Shown in pieces: positions 11,201 to 21,838 of a DNA stretch of 64,000 bases. The number at the start of each line of letters is the position of its first letter. Within the stretch, counting starts at the first letter, position 1. Both the position numbers and the translations under genes were made by a program. Source of the DNA: Diplolepis rosae (Eukaryota; Arthropoda; Insecta; Hymenoptera; Diplolepididae); NCBI GenBank assembly GCA_030998225.1, contig JAPYXD010000723.1, positions 25,685,501-25,749,500 of the forward strand. The letters run 5' to 3'. The notes beneath the pieces are model-generated. The model searched no databases and had not been told where the DNA came from. It saw nothing but the letters and a program-made list of their open reading frames with translations.

Positions 11201-11374
11201 TGATTCTCTTTTGCTTCTCTTGATACTCTCTTGATTCTCTTTTGCTTCTTTTGATACTCTCTTGATTCTCTTTTGCTTCTCTTGATAATCTTTTGATTCT
11301 CTTTTGCTTCTCTTTATACTCTCTTGATTCTCTTTTGCTTCTCTTTTGATTCTCTTTTGCTTCTCTATTTTCTC
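11201..11374 (+). repeat. pyrimidine-rich tandem array
   Basis: Repeated variants of TGATTCTCTTTTGCTTCTC and TGATACTCTC fill the left arm of the fold-back element. The first unit is continuous with the terminal inverted repeat, as if the array grew from the end sequence. Confidence 0.9.
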
Positions 11375-11379
11375 TAACT

Positions 11380-12191
11380 ATTAGAGATTTTTGAACTTTT
11401 TTTTTTTTTTTAATGAAAGTACATTTAAAGGACTACGGCGCAATTACCAAGGTGATTCAGTAGCGTTCGAATCGTCGGAGAGAGCAGACGTGAGTCACAA
11501 TGAGTTCTGTGTACGCGAAACGTTTTGAAGCGGTCTTCTTGTGTACCCATCCAAAGGGACCACTTATGTCCTATACAGCCGCTGTTAAATACATCAAAAA
11601 GTCGAAATCGTTCGTGAAGAAGTGGGTTGAGCGTTATAAAGCCAATAAAAAACACCCCGTGAAGGTCCATGTTTGGGGATGCTTCTTACAGCGCGGTTTT
11701 GGGCGTTTAGAGCTCTTCACCGAGAACTTAAATGCTCAGAAAATGCTCTAAATATATGAATGTGGTCTTCTAAGGTCTGCTACAAAGATGTTTAGAACCG
11801 ATACGTCCGATTGGATCTTACAAGAAAATGACCCGAAACATCGAAGCCGTCTCTGCACCGCCTGGAAAACAGAAAATGGCATCACAACTTTGGACTGGCC
11901 ATCACAGTCCCCCGATGCGAATCCAATCGAAAATGTCTGGAGTGTTTTAAAGAGGAAGCTTGCGGGAAAACGTGTGTTCACCCTGAAACAGCTCTCGCAA
12001 AAAATCAGGAAGATATGGCAAGAATTACCAACGGACTACGCTGAAAAATTAGTGGAAAGCATGCCGAAAAGGTGCCAGGCCATTCTGGACAAAGATGGGG
12101 ACTGGACTATCTATTAGATAGTAGCGCCGTAGTCCTTTGAGAGTACTTTTATTTAAAAAAAAACAAAACGTTTTAAAATCTCTGATAGTTT
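11380..12191 (+). mobile_element. Tc1-like element, internally deleted
   Basis: Imperfect inverted ends (AACTATTAGAGATTTTTGAAC and its counterpart ending near 12191) continue into a better-matched inner block, AAAGGACTACGGCGC at 11427 and GCGCCGTAGTCCTTT at 12124. T- and A-runs separate the two blocks on both sides. The size is about 0.8 kb, half that of a full Tc1 element. Confidence 0.8.
11500..12117 (+). pseudogene. Tc1-like transposase relic lacking a catalytic Asp
   Basis: An N-terminal helix-turn-helix start (MSSVYAKRFEAVFLCTHPKG) is joined after KANKKH to the catalytic half (KVHVWGCFLQ), so the linker and the first catalytic aspartate have been deleted. A TAA at 11749-11751 interrupts the same frame. 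Downstream are the second-site block ILQENDPKHRS and the third-site block [13 protein letters not shown] with its glutamate. Relatives, including the relic at 44985, read LQEDND here. In this copy the codon for the catalytic Asp is missing (LQEND), a clean three-base loss. The frame ends DGDWTIY then TAG. Confidence 0.85.
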
Positions 12192-12901
12192 TCGAAAAAT
12201 CGAGGACTCGCTCTTGTTGAACCCTTTTCATTCTGGTACTTGAGGGTATGTGATGCGTAATGACGTCACAAATGACCAACCATTTTATATTATTTATATT
12301 CATCGGGTTGATTAGGACAGGAATGTAAATATAATCATGAAATTGTAGGCAACAATGAGGAATCCATCAAAGAATCAATCTCCGGTACCATTTGGATTTT
12401 TATTTCGAAAAATAAAATTTCTCAAAATTAATTTGTAGATATGTTGTTACCGGTATTGTAATTTGGACAGTAAAATGGATGGCCTTCCCATTTTACATTC
12501 TACATTTTACATTTTCCAATTCGACATGTACCGGACATTGATACTTTGATACATTCCTCATTATTTTCCAAAAGTCTGGTACTATATTTTCGTTTCTCTT
12601 TTAATCAACACGATAAATATAAATAATAATAAACAGTTGCTAATTCCTGATGTCATTAGGAATTATATACTTTAAAAAATGGAGTATCATAGAGGAGGTG
12701 AGGAGAATCTTCATTGCTACTCTTTAAGATCCTCCAAGGTGCAGAAACGGAAATAACTGCAGGAGAAGAGCATCAACAGAGGATCAAAATTACATTGATT
12801 TTAACAGCTAATACGCCTCTTTTGATTCTCTCAAGTCCTCGAAAATGGAGCATCTTAGAGAATCAATAGTTCGACTCGGAGAATTACAAGACCGAAATTT
12901 T

Positions 12902-13333
12902 TTTAAGAAATTCCGTTCGGTTCGTGTGCAAAAATTTTTATGCTTTTTCTTTTATACGGGTTTTTCATTCACAGTAAACTCTAAATATTTTTTCAATTCG
13001 TGATGCTGCATACTGGACTACTTCATTTTGAATTGCAAGCTATAAGTTTATGAATTCTATGATAATCCTTATTTTAATTATCTCCTATATTCTAATGTTT
13101 TACAGAAATTTTGAATCAAACTTTGAATTTATGGCACTGAAGAGGGCCCCCATATGTGGCCGAAACGTTTGCCTTGCTTTCTTTTTGAGTATTTTTATAT
13201 CTAATAGTGATAAATTCAATCAAAGAAAATAAAAAGAATATGACCCTATGCCAAAATAATGAGAAATGAATAAATAATTCTATGAATTTTGGGTCAATAT
13301 AATAGCAGACATGTTATCAAACATGTCACTTTG
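12902..13333 (+). mobile_element. Penelope-like tail, type B, copy 1
   Basis: It starts near AAGAAATTCCGTTCGGTTCG and runs through GATGCTGCATACTGGACTAC to a terminal hairpin GACATG-TTATCAAA-CATGTC (13308-13327). A second copy lies at 56838-59274 but is split by a Helentron-like insertion, so this copy is the empty site. As in the type A tails, a hammerhead-like core is followed by GACCCTA (13241) and GGGTCAATATAA (13291). Confidence 0.75.
13137..13166 (+). ncRNA. hammerhead-like motif 3
   Basis: CTGAAGA (13137-13143) matches the CUGANGA core, whose fifth position tolerates any base. After one extra G, GGCC (13145-13148) pairs with GGCC (13158-13161) across a loop, followed by GAAAC (13162-13166). 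The layout is the same as motifs 1 and 2, including the extra G, but with a different stem II. Stems I and III are not convincing. Confidence 0.45.
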
Positions 13334-13861
13334 ATAATTAAGAATGTTTTGAATTGCCTTAAACTACTCGCGAGTATACTACGGATAATTAGGTGCGCAC
13401 TTACCAAAGTACGTGCAAATTCTTCATCTTCTTCAATCAAAATGCTAGAGTTTTTTGCTTTCATGCACTTACCGGCTGAAATAAAATAATATCAAGGGTT
13501 AGTTTAGTGTTTTTAAAGCTTTAGTTATTATATAAAACACAAACGTAACCGAAAGTAGTTATAGCTAACATTAAAATCATTTATTGAAAATATCAATTCA
13601 CATTCTGAGGGGTATCTTTGAAATGAAGTTTGAACGCGCGCAAGGAACGCGATTCAATTGTCGCACTTATTATAAATATGTTATAGTTTATTTCTCATGA
13701 TTTAACACTATATGACTGCAGTACATTTTATAAAATTATAGATGTGGGTTTCATTTTTTCAAAGTTACTTCGACTTATGTGAATACATTCTCATCATGAC
13801 ACTCGCGTTCAATATTAATGTTTAAAAATAAATAAAATTCGCATCTTATGGCAATGTATTA
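13334..13861. other. AT-rich, no gene seen
   Basis: The only open frames are short and unsupported. No repeated family was recognised. Confidence 0.45.
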
Positions 13862-14040
13862 GAGTCTGACGTCACCAATTACATAAGACCACTTTACTGA
13901 TAGAATAATGATTTAAACAAATTTTCCAGAAAAGATAGCAATGCGGAAAAATGCAACGAATTTCTGTCTTCTTTGAAAAATTTGTTAAAATAATTATTTT
14001 CTTAATAAAATGGTCGTATGTAATTGGTGACGTCAGACCC
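13862..14040. mobile_element. 179-bp MITE with TGACGTCA in both ends
   Basis: Inverted ends GAGTCTGACGTCACCAATTA and its counterpart ending GGTGACGTCAGACCC are flanked by TA (13860-13861, 14041-14042). Each end contains the palindrome TGACGTCA, the CRE/CREB-type site. Without coding capacity it is a typical Tc1/mariner-type MITE. Confidence 0.88.
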
Positions 14041-14042
14041 TA

Positions 14043-15844
14043 CCACACGACCTTAAAACAATATTCAAAATAATAACCAAATTCTTGTTTCTCGTTTAAT
14101 GGTAGAAAAATGTAACTTTTATTATTATAATATAAAATTTTAATATTTAAAGAATCAACTAATTAATTTAAAATTATAATATGAAAATCCAAAAATATGT
14201 TTACTATCAATTATTTTACGGGAAAAAATTTGTAGAATTATTCCAGAAAAACAACTTTCTCTCTTAACATTCCTTAGCAGAGCATATATTTCAGTAGGAA
14301 AATGAAATTTTTTTCTTTTAATAGCACTTTTAAAATTGTGTAACGTCCTAGTTACTTACCCTTCACTATTATAATTAATTTTCCCCGTTTTTTGTTCGGT
14401 TAAGAAATCGGAAGGATTTCTCAATCGAAGCAAGGGTTAGGGATAGCCAACAATAAATAATTAATCAACAAATTATACAATTATTAACCGTTTATCAACT
14501 AATTTTACACAAAAGGGGAGAGAAAGAGAGAATATTCCTTATTAAGGTTAAATTGACTTACTCCTTTTTGGAAATCCTATGAATGTAGCAACGATCCGAT
14601 GTGGAGAAACTGTGCTCTAATATTCCAGTCGGAGGCTGCTGGGATTTAATCCTGGATCCAATGATTTTTGGAGTTTGCTACTCGGGAGCCACTTGAAATG
14701 CTTGCAGGAAATTTAACCACTGATATTCTAACACTATACGAACGCACCGATAACAGTCACTTGTTGGAACTTATAAATTTGAGTTACTTCTATAATGGTC
14801 AGGAGGGTAGACGTTCGCGGTGACGGACTCGAAGAAGACTAACGAAAAACTCGACGAAGACTGAAGAAGTACTTCTCGAGAGAGAGTTACGAAGTTTAAG
14901 ATAGTCTGACAGTAACTGAAAATTTGCGGATTCGCAGTCGCTTTTATGGGCAATTTTCGATCGATAGTGGTCCTGGTCGCCACTTTTCAATCGATACTGG
15001 TTTTGCCTTGGATATTTTTACCAGCCTCTGGTTGATCGTTCCCCGACCTTGGCACGTGGCTGATTTGCTTGGCTTTTCGTATATTGAAGAAGAAAAAAGG
15101 GGAAGAATATCTTCGAATGATTTTTCTCCTCTGGTTTCCCCGATGTTCCTTCTTTTCAGATCAACTAGCTTTTTAATTTCTTTGTTTTGCTGACCCGGTC
15201 GATATTCTTGTTTATTTAGCGCGTTCCGATGGGGTTTCCTCGTTCACACCTTTGTAAGGGTTTCGACGTTTCATTCATAAGCGTTGTCCTTTTATAAACT
15301 TACTATTTCTCTCTCCCTATTACAATTTTACTACCGTAAATTTTATTTCGTATAATTAATACCTTCCAAAACATATCATTTATGCATGTTTTATTCCGAA
15401 TAAAATTATAATATTATAAATAAATAAATGTTAATGGTCACAGGAAGTGACAATTGTAATGGAAATTAAGCGTTATATAGTAAAACATTCGTAACCAACT
15501 TTGCAGATCAGTTTTAATAGAATAACTCAACTCATATGCTTTTTTTCGTACATCACATAATTTGGCTAAAATGTAAGATTTTTTATTTTGAATGCATTTT
15601 GTTTTGATTCAAAACTCGAGAGTCAAAATGCCTAGGCTTGTATACATGTGATACCGGATTCCTGTTACTTATATTGTGCACTAGACCGTTTGAAAAAACG
15701 AGTGAAAACGAAAACAAGGTAGAGTCCAAAGGAATCTTAAAGATCTCGCCTCTTATCTAGAATTATTTTTACAAATTTTTTTTGCAAAGAAATTTGTAGA
15801 ATATGGATTTATATGTATTCAAATCTACATTTTTAATAATAATA
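14043..15844. other. no gene recognised
   Basis: AT-rich to 14560. The stretch 14560-15260 is GC-richer and mostly free of the window's repeats. An 89-codon plus-strand frame (14924-15193) and minus-strand frames (14771-14990) overlap there without recognisable motifs. A host exon cannot be excluded. Confidence 0.4.
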
Positions 15845-16300
15845 AAGGGTTTTCCAATAGGGATATAACAATCTCGTATCTTTATATGAACGCACCCTTA
15901 AACTTTTTTAATGAACTATCAATATCAAAACGTTAGTTAAAGTCAACATTTTCATCAGGGTAAAGTTCACGAACCAGCAACGTTTGGAAGTTATTAAAAA
16001 TTACTACCGAAATTCTGAGTCGGTGGTCGCAACATTAAGAGCGCTTACTCCAATTTTCGGCCGTAATAATCGTTCCACCCGACAGGCTGTGCGTGCTATA
16101 GTGGATAAATTCGAGACCAAATTTACACTATTGGACGTTCCGGTGCCAAAAAGACGTCGTATTGCTCGAAACGAAGAAATAATCGCAACCATAAGTGCAT
16201 CGATTCAAAATGAGCCAAATCAGTCGATTTCACGTCGTTCTCACGAATTGGGCATCGCTCAAACGACACTGTGGCGTATTATGCTCAAAAGTTTCCAAAA
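15845..16300 (+). mobile_element. DD41D-type element, 5' half only
   Basis: TA then AAGGGTTTTCCAATAGGGA starts the element, the same end as the element at 32777. The start codon seen there (32889) reads AGG here (15957-15959). The frame that follows has no stop for about 110 codons (IKNYYRNSESVVATLRALTP, then TRQAVRAIVDKFE and SISRRSHELGIAQTTLWRIM). It represents the DNA-binding half. The copy breaks off at 16297-16300, directly against the next element. The catalytic half is not found in the flank. Confidence 0.82.
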
Positions 16301-16301
16301 A

Positions 16302-17130
16302 AAAAGTTTTCCAATTAGAGGTTTCATGTTGAATAGTCCGCTATTTTAGCAGCTGTCATAATAAGAGGTATCATTTTTTGACAGATGACAATTAAAAACT
16401 ATGCTATTAATAAAAATGGAACGATACGTGCTTCAATAACGCATTCAAATTGTTAAAATTCACTTAAAAAATGGTGAAAATTTTTCTAAAACAGTTCGTA
16501 AAGTTAAAAGTTTTCTCGGACGTCGTAAAGCACCTTCTTGGCCAGCTATTGTGAAATTGGTGCAAGAATTCGAGCTGTTAAGACAATTTAGTGATGTGAA
16601 GAATCGAACTCATGCCCGTCGTGCAAGAACACCACGAATATTACTTCTGTAACTCTACACCGGATTTTGCATAAAGACTTGTGTTTTAAAGCTTATAAAG
16701 TTCAGTTAACACATGAACTCAAGTCTGCCGAGTATCAACAACGTCGAGTCTTTGCCAATTGGGTGTTGGAAATGCATGAAAATGAACCTGAATTTCATCG
16801 AAAAATCATTATGAGCGATGAGGCTCATTTTCACCTTGGTGGCTACGTTAATAAGCAGAATGTCGCATTTGGGGCTCGGAAAACCCAAAAATGATTATTG
16901 AAAAGCCTCTCTATTCGCAACATGTAACTGTTTCGTGCGGTTTTTGGGTAGGATGGATCATTGGGCCTTATTTTTTTGAAAATCAAGCTGGAGAGGTTGT
17001 TTCGGTGAATGGCCGGATTGCGCTATCGAACCATGATTAATGAATGAAATAAAAATTAAATGATTTTTCACAATAAAAACACGCATTTTTCTAATGAATC
17101 AAAATGAAACCTCTAATTGGAGAACCCTTT
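16302..17130 (+). mobile_element. second mariner-like element, abutting the first
   Basis: Inverted ends GTTTTCCAATTAGAGGTTTC (16306) and GAAACCTCTAATTGGAGAAC (17107) define it. The left end butts directly against the truncated DD41D element, whose remaining half is not found to the right. Both families share the GGTTTTCCAAT-like end core, so a template switch or recombination at the ends is possible. Confidence 0.8.
16416..17040 (+). pseudogene. mariner-like transposase relic, 3' third missing
   Basis: A frame from ATG 16416 has a TAA at codon 8, then reads IVKIHLKNGENFSKTVRKVK and HARRARTP (helix-turn-helix part). After a deletion and frame change it continues with LHKDLCFKAYKVQLTHELKS and FHRKIIMSDEAHFHLGGYVN, which contains the first catalytic Asp. 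Another frame change leads to VTVSCGFWVGWIIGPYFFEN. It stops before the second and third catalytic residues. At least one stop and two frame changes are visible. Confidence 0.85.
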
Positions 17131-18176
17131 AGTTATTTACAGTTGAAAAAGTCTTGGCTGCGTAGATTTTGTAAATTTGTATGTTTGTGTTTTGAGAGCA
17201 AAAGTACTGGTGTACTTTCAATGAAGTTTTGTGCTACGAAGAATCTTGTGCATATCATATAATTATTTTTGTTAGCATTTTTTTTAGTGTAATGCGAGTT
17301 TTTTATGTGGCTTACGGATTCGCGCAGTAAAGTCTAGTAAGAGGAAGACGTGATCGATGCCCATGGGATGCGAGGGCGTTCCTGGTGCGGGAGGTGGTTG
17401 AGACAAATGGTCGTCGCGCGTCTCCCAACCACGCCCTTCACCAGAGAAGAGAATCTCTGAGTGCGTACTCTAATGTACTCGTGCCCCGAGTGCTTCCACC
17501 CTGGGGGATATCAGGTTATATCACAGCGCCGGTCTAGGAAACGATAAGTGCGTGTGCCGTACTTTAAGCGCCCCTAAGAATAACTATCGTTCACATTGGT
17601 ATTTGTTCGAAATAAAGCAACGAACAATAAAATACAGAATTAAATTCCTCGTATTTTCTTATTCGTTTCTAATAAGCAAGGCTGAAAAGGGACAAAATCT
17701 TACACAGCGATCGAAACATAACAAAATATTACAATTTAAGCTCTCTTAATTTATTTCCACAAAAATTTATTAAAACCTCCATAATAATATGAAAAACAGT
17801 AAAACTCATAGAAAGTTTCATCAACGTTTTTAATTATTTTATTATGATGATTTTCATTGTTGATATTGGAAACTATGCAAAGTTATATAATATTTAATAA
17901 TTTATTTAGCTTATGTCGGTTTGCAAGTTTAATATTTTTGAATTATCATTATATGAGATAGTATTCGATTTATGAGAAACTTGAGATCTTATGTTTTCAA
18001 CAAATTTGCACATGTTATAAAACCTTGAATCCGAAAAAGAGTTTTTGAAACCTGTCTGTTGTTGTCGTTGTCTGTAGAGGTGATCAATTTCAAAAAATTG
18101 TTTGTCACTTACATTATGAAACTTTACAATAAAATATTAAATAATCTCCAACGTGTCCATACTTCCCAACTTCCCG
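17131..18176. other. no gene recognised; GC-rich island at 17300-17580
   Basis: Most of this stretch is AT-rich. The portion 17300-17580 has high GC, is not repeated elsewhere in the window, and contains GGTGCGGGAGGTGGTTGAG and its near-complement around CAACCACGCCCTTCACC, so it can fold. It might be an exon or structured RNA relic; I cannot assign it. Confidence 0.4.
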
Positions 18177-18890
18177 TGCAGAAATTGCCCAACTTGTTAC
18201 CAAGTTCCGATCTGGGCCCGATCGGATTTTCCACATGTGGCCACAGGGGGCAAATGGTGTGTCCCTGGTCGGAACCACATCGGATTATGATAGACAAGAT
18301 TATTTTCAAATTTTGTGTTGCAGTCCTGATATTGTATAGTGACTATATTGATATTAAAATGCCAAAAGCAAAAAGTACATGGCGAGTTCGGAAATATTTT
18401 TTTATTAACGGTAATTTGTAAAGAAAATTATAATTTTAAGTGTAGAACGTTATTGTATTTCATTATTTTTTATGTCGAATATTTCATTTTGCAAAGTGAA
18501 TTTTTTAGAAAGAAAATTATTAATAATGTAATTTTAGATTCAGAAGAATCGAATAGTTCTACAGACTACGAAAGTGGGTTTGAAGATTATACTGTTTTTA
18601 TACTTTTAATTATACTGTTGCATTACTAATCTGAATTAATGAAATAAATTTTCTTGAACCAACTATTTATTGTTATTAAACGAAAAGCCTTAAAATTTTA
18701 CTATTTTTAAAAATACAAAATTAGAAGGGGCCATATCTGGACCAGATCGGGCCCCCATTTCACAAGCCCAGATCTGAGCCCGATCGGGTAGGGCGTTTCA
18801 TTACTGGTCTGGCGCTAGACAGATTACCCTATCGGGGCCACATTTTTCCCGATCGGGGCCCGATCGGCGCCCCACCAAAATTTCTGCACA
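18177..18890. mobile_element. TIR element with GATCGGGCCC motifs, long copy
   Basis: The ends GTGCAGAAATT (18177) and AAAATTTCTGCACA (ending 18890) are inverted. The parts next to the ends are GC-rich with repeated GATCTGGGCCCGATCGG-like motifs. The middle (18296-18720) is AT-rich and probably a later insertion. A 178-bp relative lies at 49039-49216. Confidence 0.78.
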
Positions 18891-20214
18891 GGTTTGCTCG
18901 AAAGTTGAATAAAGCTTCTCGAACTATTTTCCTCCGTGTATACTGGCGCGCCGTGAACTTTTGTCTGGGAAAACGGTATCGTGCCAGTATTACGCTCGTG
19001 CAGATACTAGTACCAGGACTCGAACGCAAGATGCATGAGGAAAGCGAAATTGTAGCTCAATACTCTAACTACTCCACCATGGAGACTTGTCAAATAGATT
19101 TATAATTCGAGATACTAGAACACATATCATCCTTTTTTACATTGTCACTTTTTCTGAAAGTTTTCTCTTATTTTTTATAGAAAATCTTACTTACATAAGA
19201 AAGTTTTAAAAAGTTAGTAATTTTTTGACAAATTACATTATTTTATACTATATGGATATAAGTATCTTTTTTCGAGCATAATCAAGTGTAAGAAACTATC
19301 TGGCGTAACTCTAAATTTTATACCCGAAAAAGATCGTGCAATGCCATTATGTAGCCAAAAGGCTCTGATAAAAATTAAAATATCATTTGGATATTCTAAA
19401 ATTCATATGTATAATTCAAATACATTTTTTTTCTAATCGAAGATACTTTTTTCTGGGTGTAGACATTCATTGGAAGTAATGGTATTGATTTTTTAGATTA
19501 ATGAGTTTATTTGAGGATTTCTATGTAACTTATGAATAAATCTTACTTTCGCAGTCATACTATTTTACTATTCGGTTGATGCGACCCACCAGGGTGTCTA
19601 GCAAACAGTCGTCAGCTTAAGGTTAAGCTGATTTACCAAAACTGAATTTACACTCAGAAAAAATATTTGATTGAATCAAAGAAAATTATTTGTTTGCAAT
19701 ACTTTCTTTGATTTTAAAAAATGCTTTATTTGAATTAAATAAAATTTGTTTGATTCAAACAAAGTATCTTTGATTTGTTTTTTTGTTTTTCTGTTCCTCT
19801 AACATAAACATGACGGAATTGTCGGAAAAGGTGGAGAAACTTTTAATTTTCCGTTTTTATTAGTTGCAAACGTGTTTTGTAGAAAATAGTTTCCGAAAAT
19901 TTAACTTATTCAAATGTGCAAGATTTATATTGGGAAAAAAGGAGAACCTTGTTGATTCCAGATTTGATTCGACAGATAAAAGGACGAACCTAAGCAGGGG
20001 GTGGACACTCATTACTCAAACCAAATAAATTGACGCAGACATAAAAATTGCCTAAGGCGCTTGCTTAGATCTTCCGGCATCATGGACTCACGCCGGCTTT
20101 GAATGATTATATCGATGAGCCCCAGGTGCTTTTTGAAGGTGCGATGCCAAAGAATGGCTTCTGGAATGCCACTAACATCGTTAAGAATTCAAATATTTAT
20201 GCAATTTATGAATG
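18891..20214. other. no gene; short MITE-like block at 19651-19793
   Basis: AT-rich sequence. At 19651-19793 several inverted TTTGATTCAAA-like motifs occur between CACTCAGAAAAAATATTTG and a weakly complementary end, suggesting a degenerate MITE. The phrase around 19605-19650 (AAGCTGATTTACCAAAAC) resembles 54065-54095. Nothing else stands out. Confidence 0.4.
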
Positions 20215-20731
20215 AAAATATTTTTATGTGCCACCGCCGCGCAAACTCGTTTTTTCGCTACATTTAACAGTAGCGCAATGTAGTACATTTCGCCAGAAAG
20301 GAATGAAATGTAAAAATTGAACTGCGCATGCGCCCATAGCCATGAAACGAAGCTCAATCCTTCTTATTCTTCTTCTTCTTCGTACAGCGTTAGCATCTAA
20401 CTGGCAAAGCCTTGTACATTTGAACTGCGCATGCGTCTACTAAAATCCATTACTACTACACAAGATCGATAAAATCAAAATGTCCGGGACTAGTCGTGAC
20501 ATATCAAGTGTAATGACTAGCGCCGCAAACAACTACAATACTAGTTTAGATTCCAGTGTACGCATAAAAACTCGTATAGGCACCGTGCGAAGTCATGGTA
20601 GGGAGAGTTAAATCGACGCCAGCGCACGCAGTGGATAATTTAGGCGTTAAAGGAGGCTGTTTTATATTTCCGAGCAATCAAAATACATATGCAAATCTAA
20701 ATTTTGTTTTAATTAAAAAAATATAGCTGAA

Positions 20732-20859
20732 ATGAGCCACGGAAGTTGTTGTGTTGTGAATTGTAAAAATGCAAGCAGGAAAAGGAGTGTAAATTTTATA
20801 AATTTCCAACGTCTAAATGGAAAATAAATCAAAGGAATAAGTGGGTACTGTAGGGTGTT
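20732..20859 (+). pseudogene. THAP zinc-finger relic
   Basis: From ATG 20732 the frame reads MSHGSCCVVNCKNASRKRS, the start of a THAP C2CH finger (CxxxxC type). A one-base shift near 20785 then gives KFYKFPTSKWK and QRNKWV, matching the typical FYxFP and RxxW parts of THAP. The later C and H are not clear. It is a frameshifted fragment, most likely the N-terminal DNA-binding domain of a transposase. A host THAP gene is less likely, because it lies within TIRs. Confidence 0.7.
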
Positions 20860-21173
20860 GCATGAACTGATGCTTGTCGAATTATACGAGATTTTATTAA
20901 ATAACTTTCATTATTTCTACAGAACTCTTGGACATCTCGTACGTGTTCTGCCAGAACGAGATTTTTACCTTTAATTTTCGTTTGTGGTTGAAATTCTAAT
21001 GTATGTTTAATTGATTGAAAACCTGTTTTAATAATTATATCCATGATGAATTTGAATCTGAAAATAAACAATTAATATTTATTTACTCAACAAGTACCTA
21101 AAAGTGTCATCATGAAATTACAATTTAATTCTTTATTATTTTTCTAGTCTGTTTTGATCTGTCATTAACTAAA

Positions 21174-21838
21174 GGTAGTCGTCATGCCAAAAAACAGTCT
21201 CTGGAAAAAGAAGTTTTTCTATGATTTCAAGACTGAGAATTATATCATCAGCCGTGTCATATGTAAGGAAAGACACTCTTTTTAATGAAAAAATTTTAAA
21301 ATTACGAAAAATAATTTTTTAATAATGTTTTTTGTAATAGGATTTTTCCTTACTATCGCTTCTTACCAATTTTTTGAAAATAATTGAAGATTCTTAAATC
21401 ATAGCTTATTTTTTCGGGGAAAATATTCTCTACAACATAACTGTTTCCAATTTTTGAAAATGAATCAATTATTATCAAATACAGCAATTTGTTTATAAAA
21501 ATTTTGTTTTGGAAAATTGATTTTTAATTATTTCAGTCATTAAAGAATTTATTTTCAAAAATTGGAAACGGTCAAGTTGTAGAGAATATTTTCCCCGAAA
21601 AAATAAGCAATGATTTAAGAAGCTTCAATCATTTTTAAAAAATTGGTAAGAAGCGATAGTAAGGAAAAATCCTATTACAAAAAACATTATTAAAAAATTA
21701 TTTTTCGTAATTTTTAAATTTTTTCATTAAAAAGAGTGTCTTTCCTTACATATGACACGGCTGATGATATAATTTCCAGTCTTGAAATCATAGAAAAACT
21801 TCTTTTTCCAGTGACTGATTTTTGGCACGACAACTACC
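21174..21838. mobile_element. palindromic TTAA MITE, copy 1
   Basis: A 665-bp element whose halves are inverted copies. Ends are GGTAGTCGTCATGCC and GGCACGACAACTACC; TTAA follows on the right, TAAA precedes on the left. The middle shares TCAATTATTATCAAATACAG with the copy at 57853. The two open frames crossing it are chance. Confidence 0.85.

Larger units (their letters stand above)
11186..12879. mobile_element. fold-back TIR element with simple-repeat arms
   Basis: The terminal inverted repeats CCCGAGTCGAACTATTGATT (11186) and AATCAATAGTTCGACTCGG (ending 12879) enclose a pyrimidine-rich tandem array and a nested Tc1-like element. The first eleven bases, CCCGAGTCGAA, also start the 369-bp element at 51061. 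No clear target duplication was seen. Confidence 0.75.

Noticed and set aside
13020..13232. 60-codon frames at 13050 and 58993 as a conserved small protein
   Set aside because: Both lie in the type B Penelope-like tail and cover the hammerhead-like motif; similarity reflects repeat identity.
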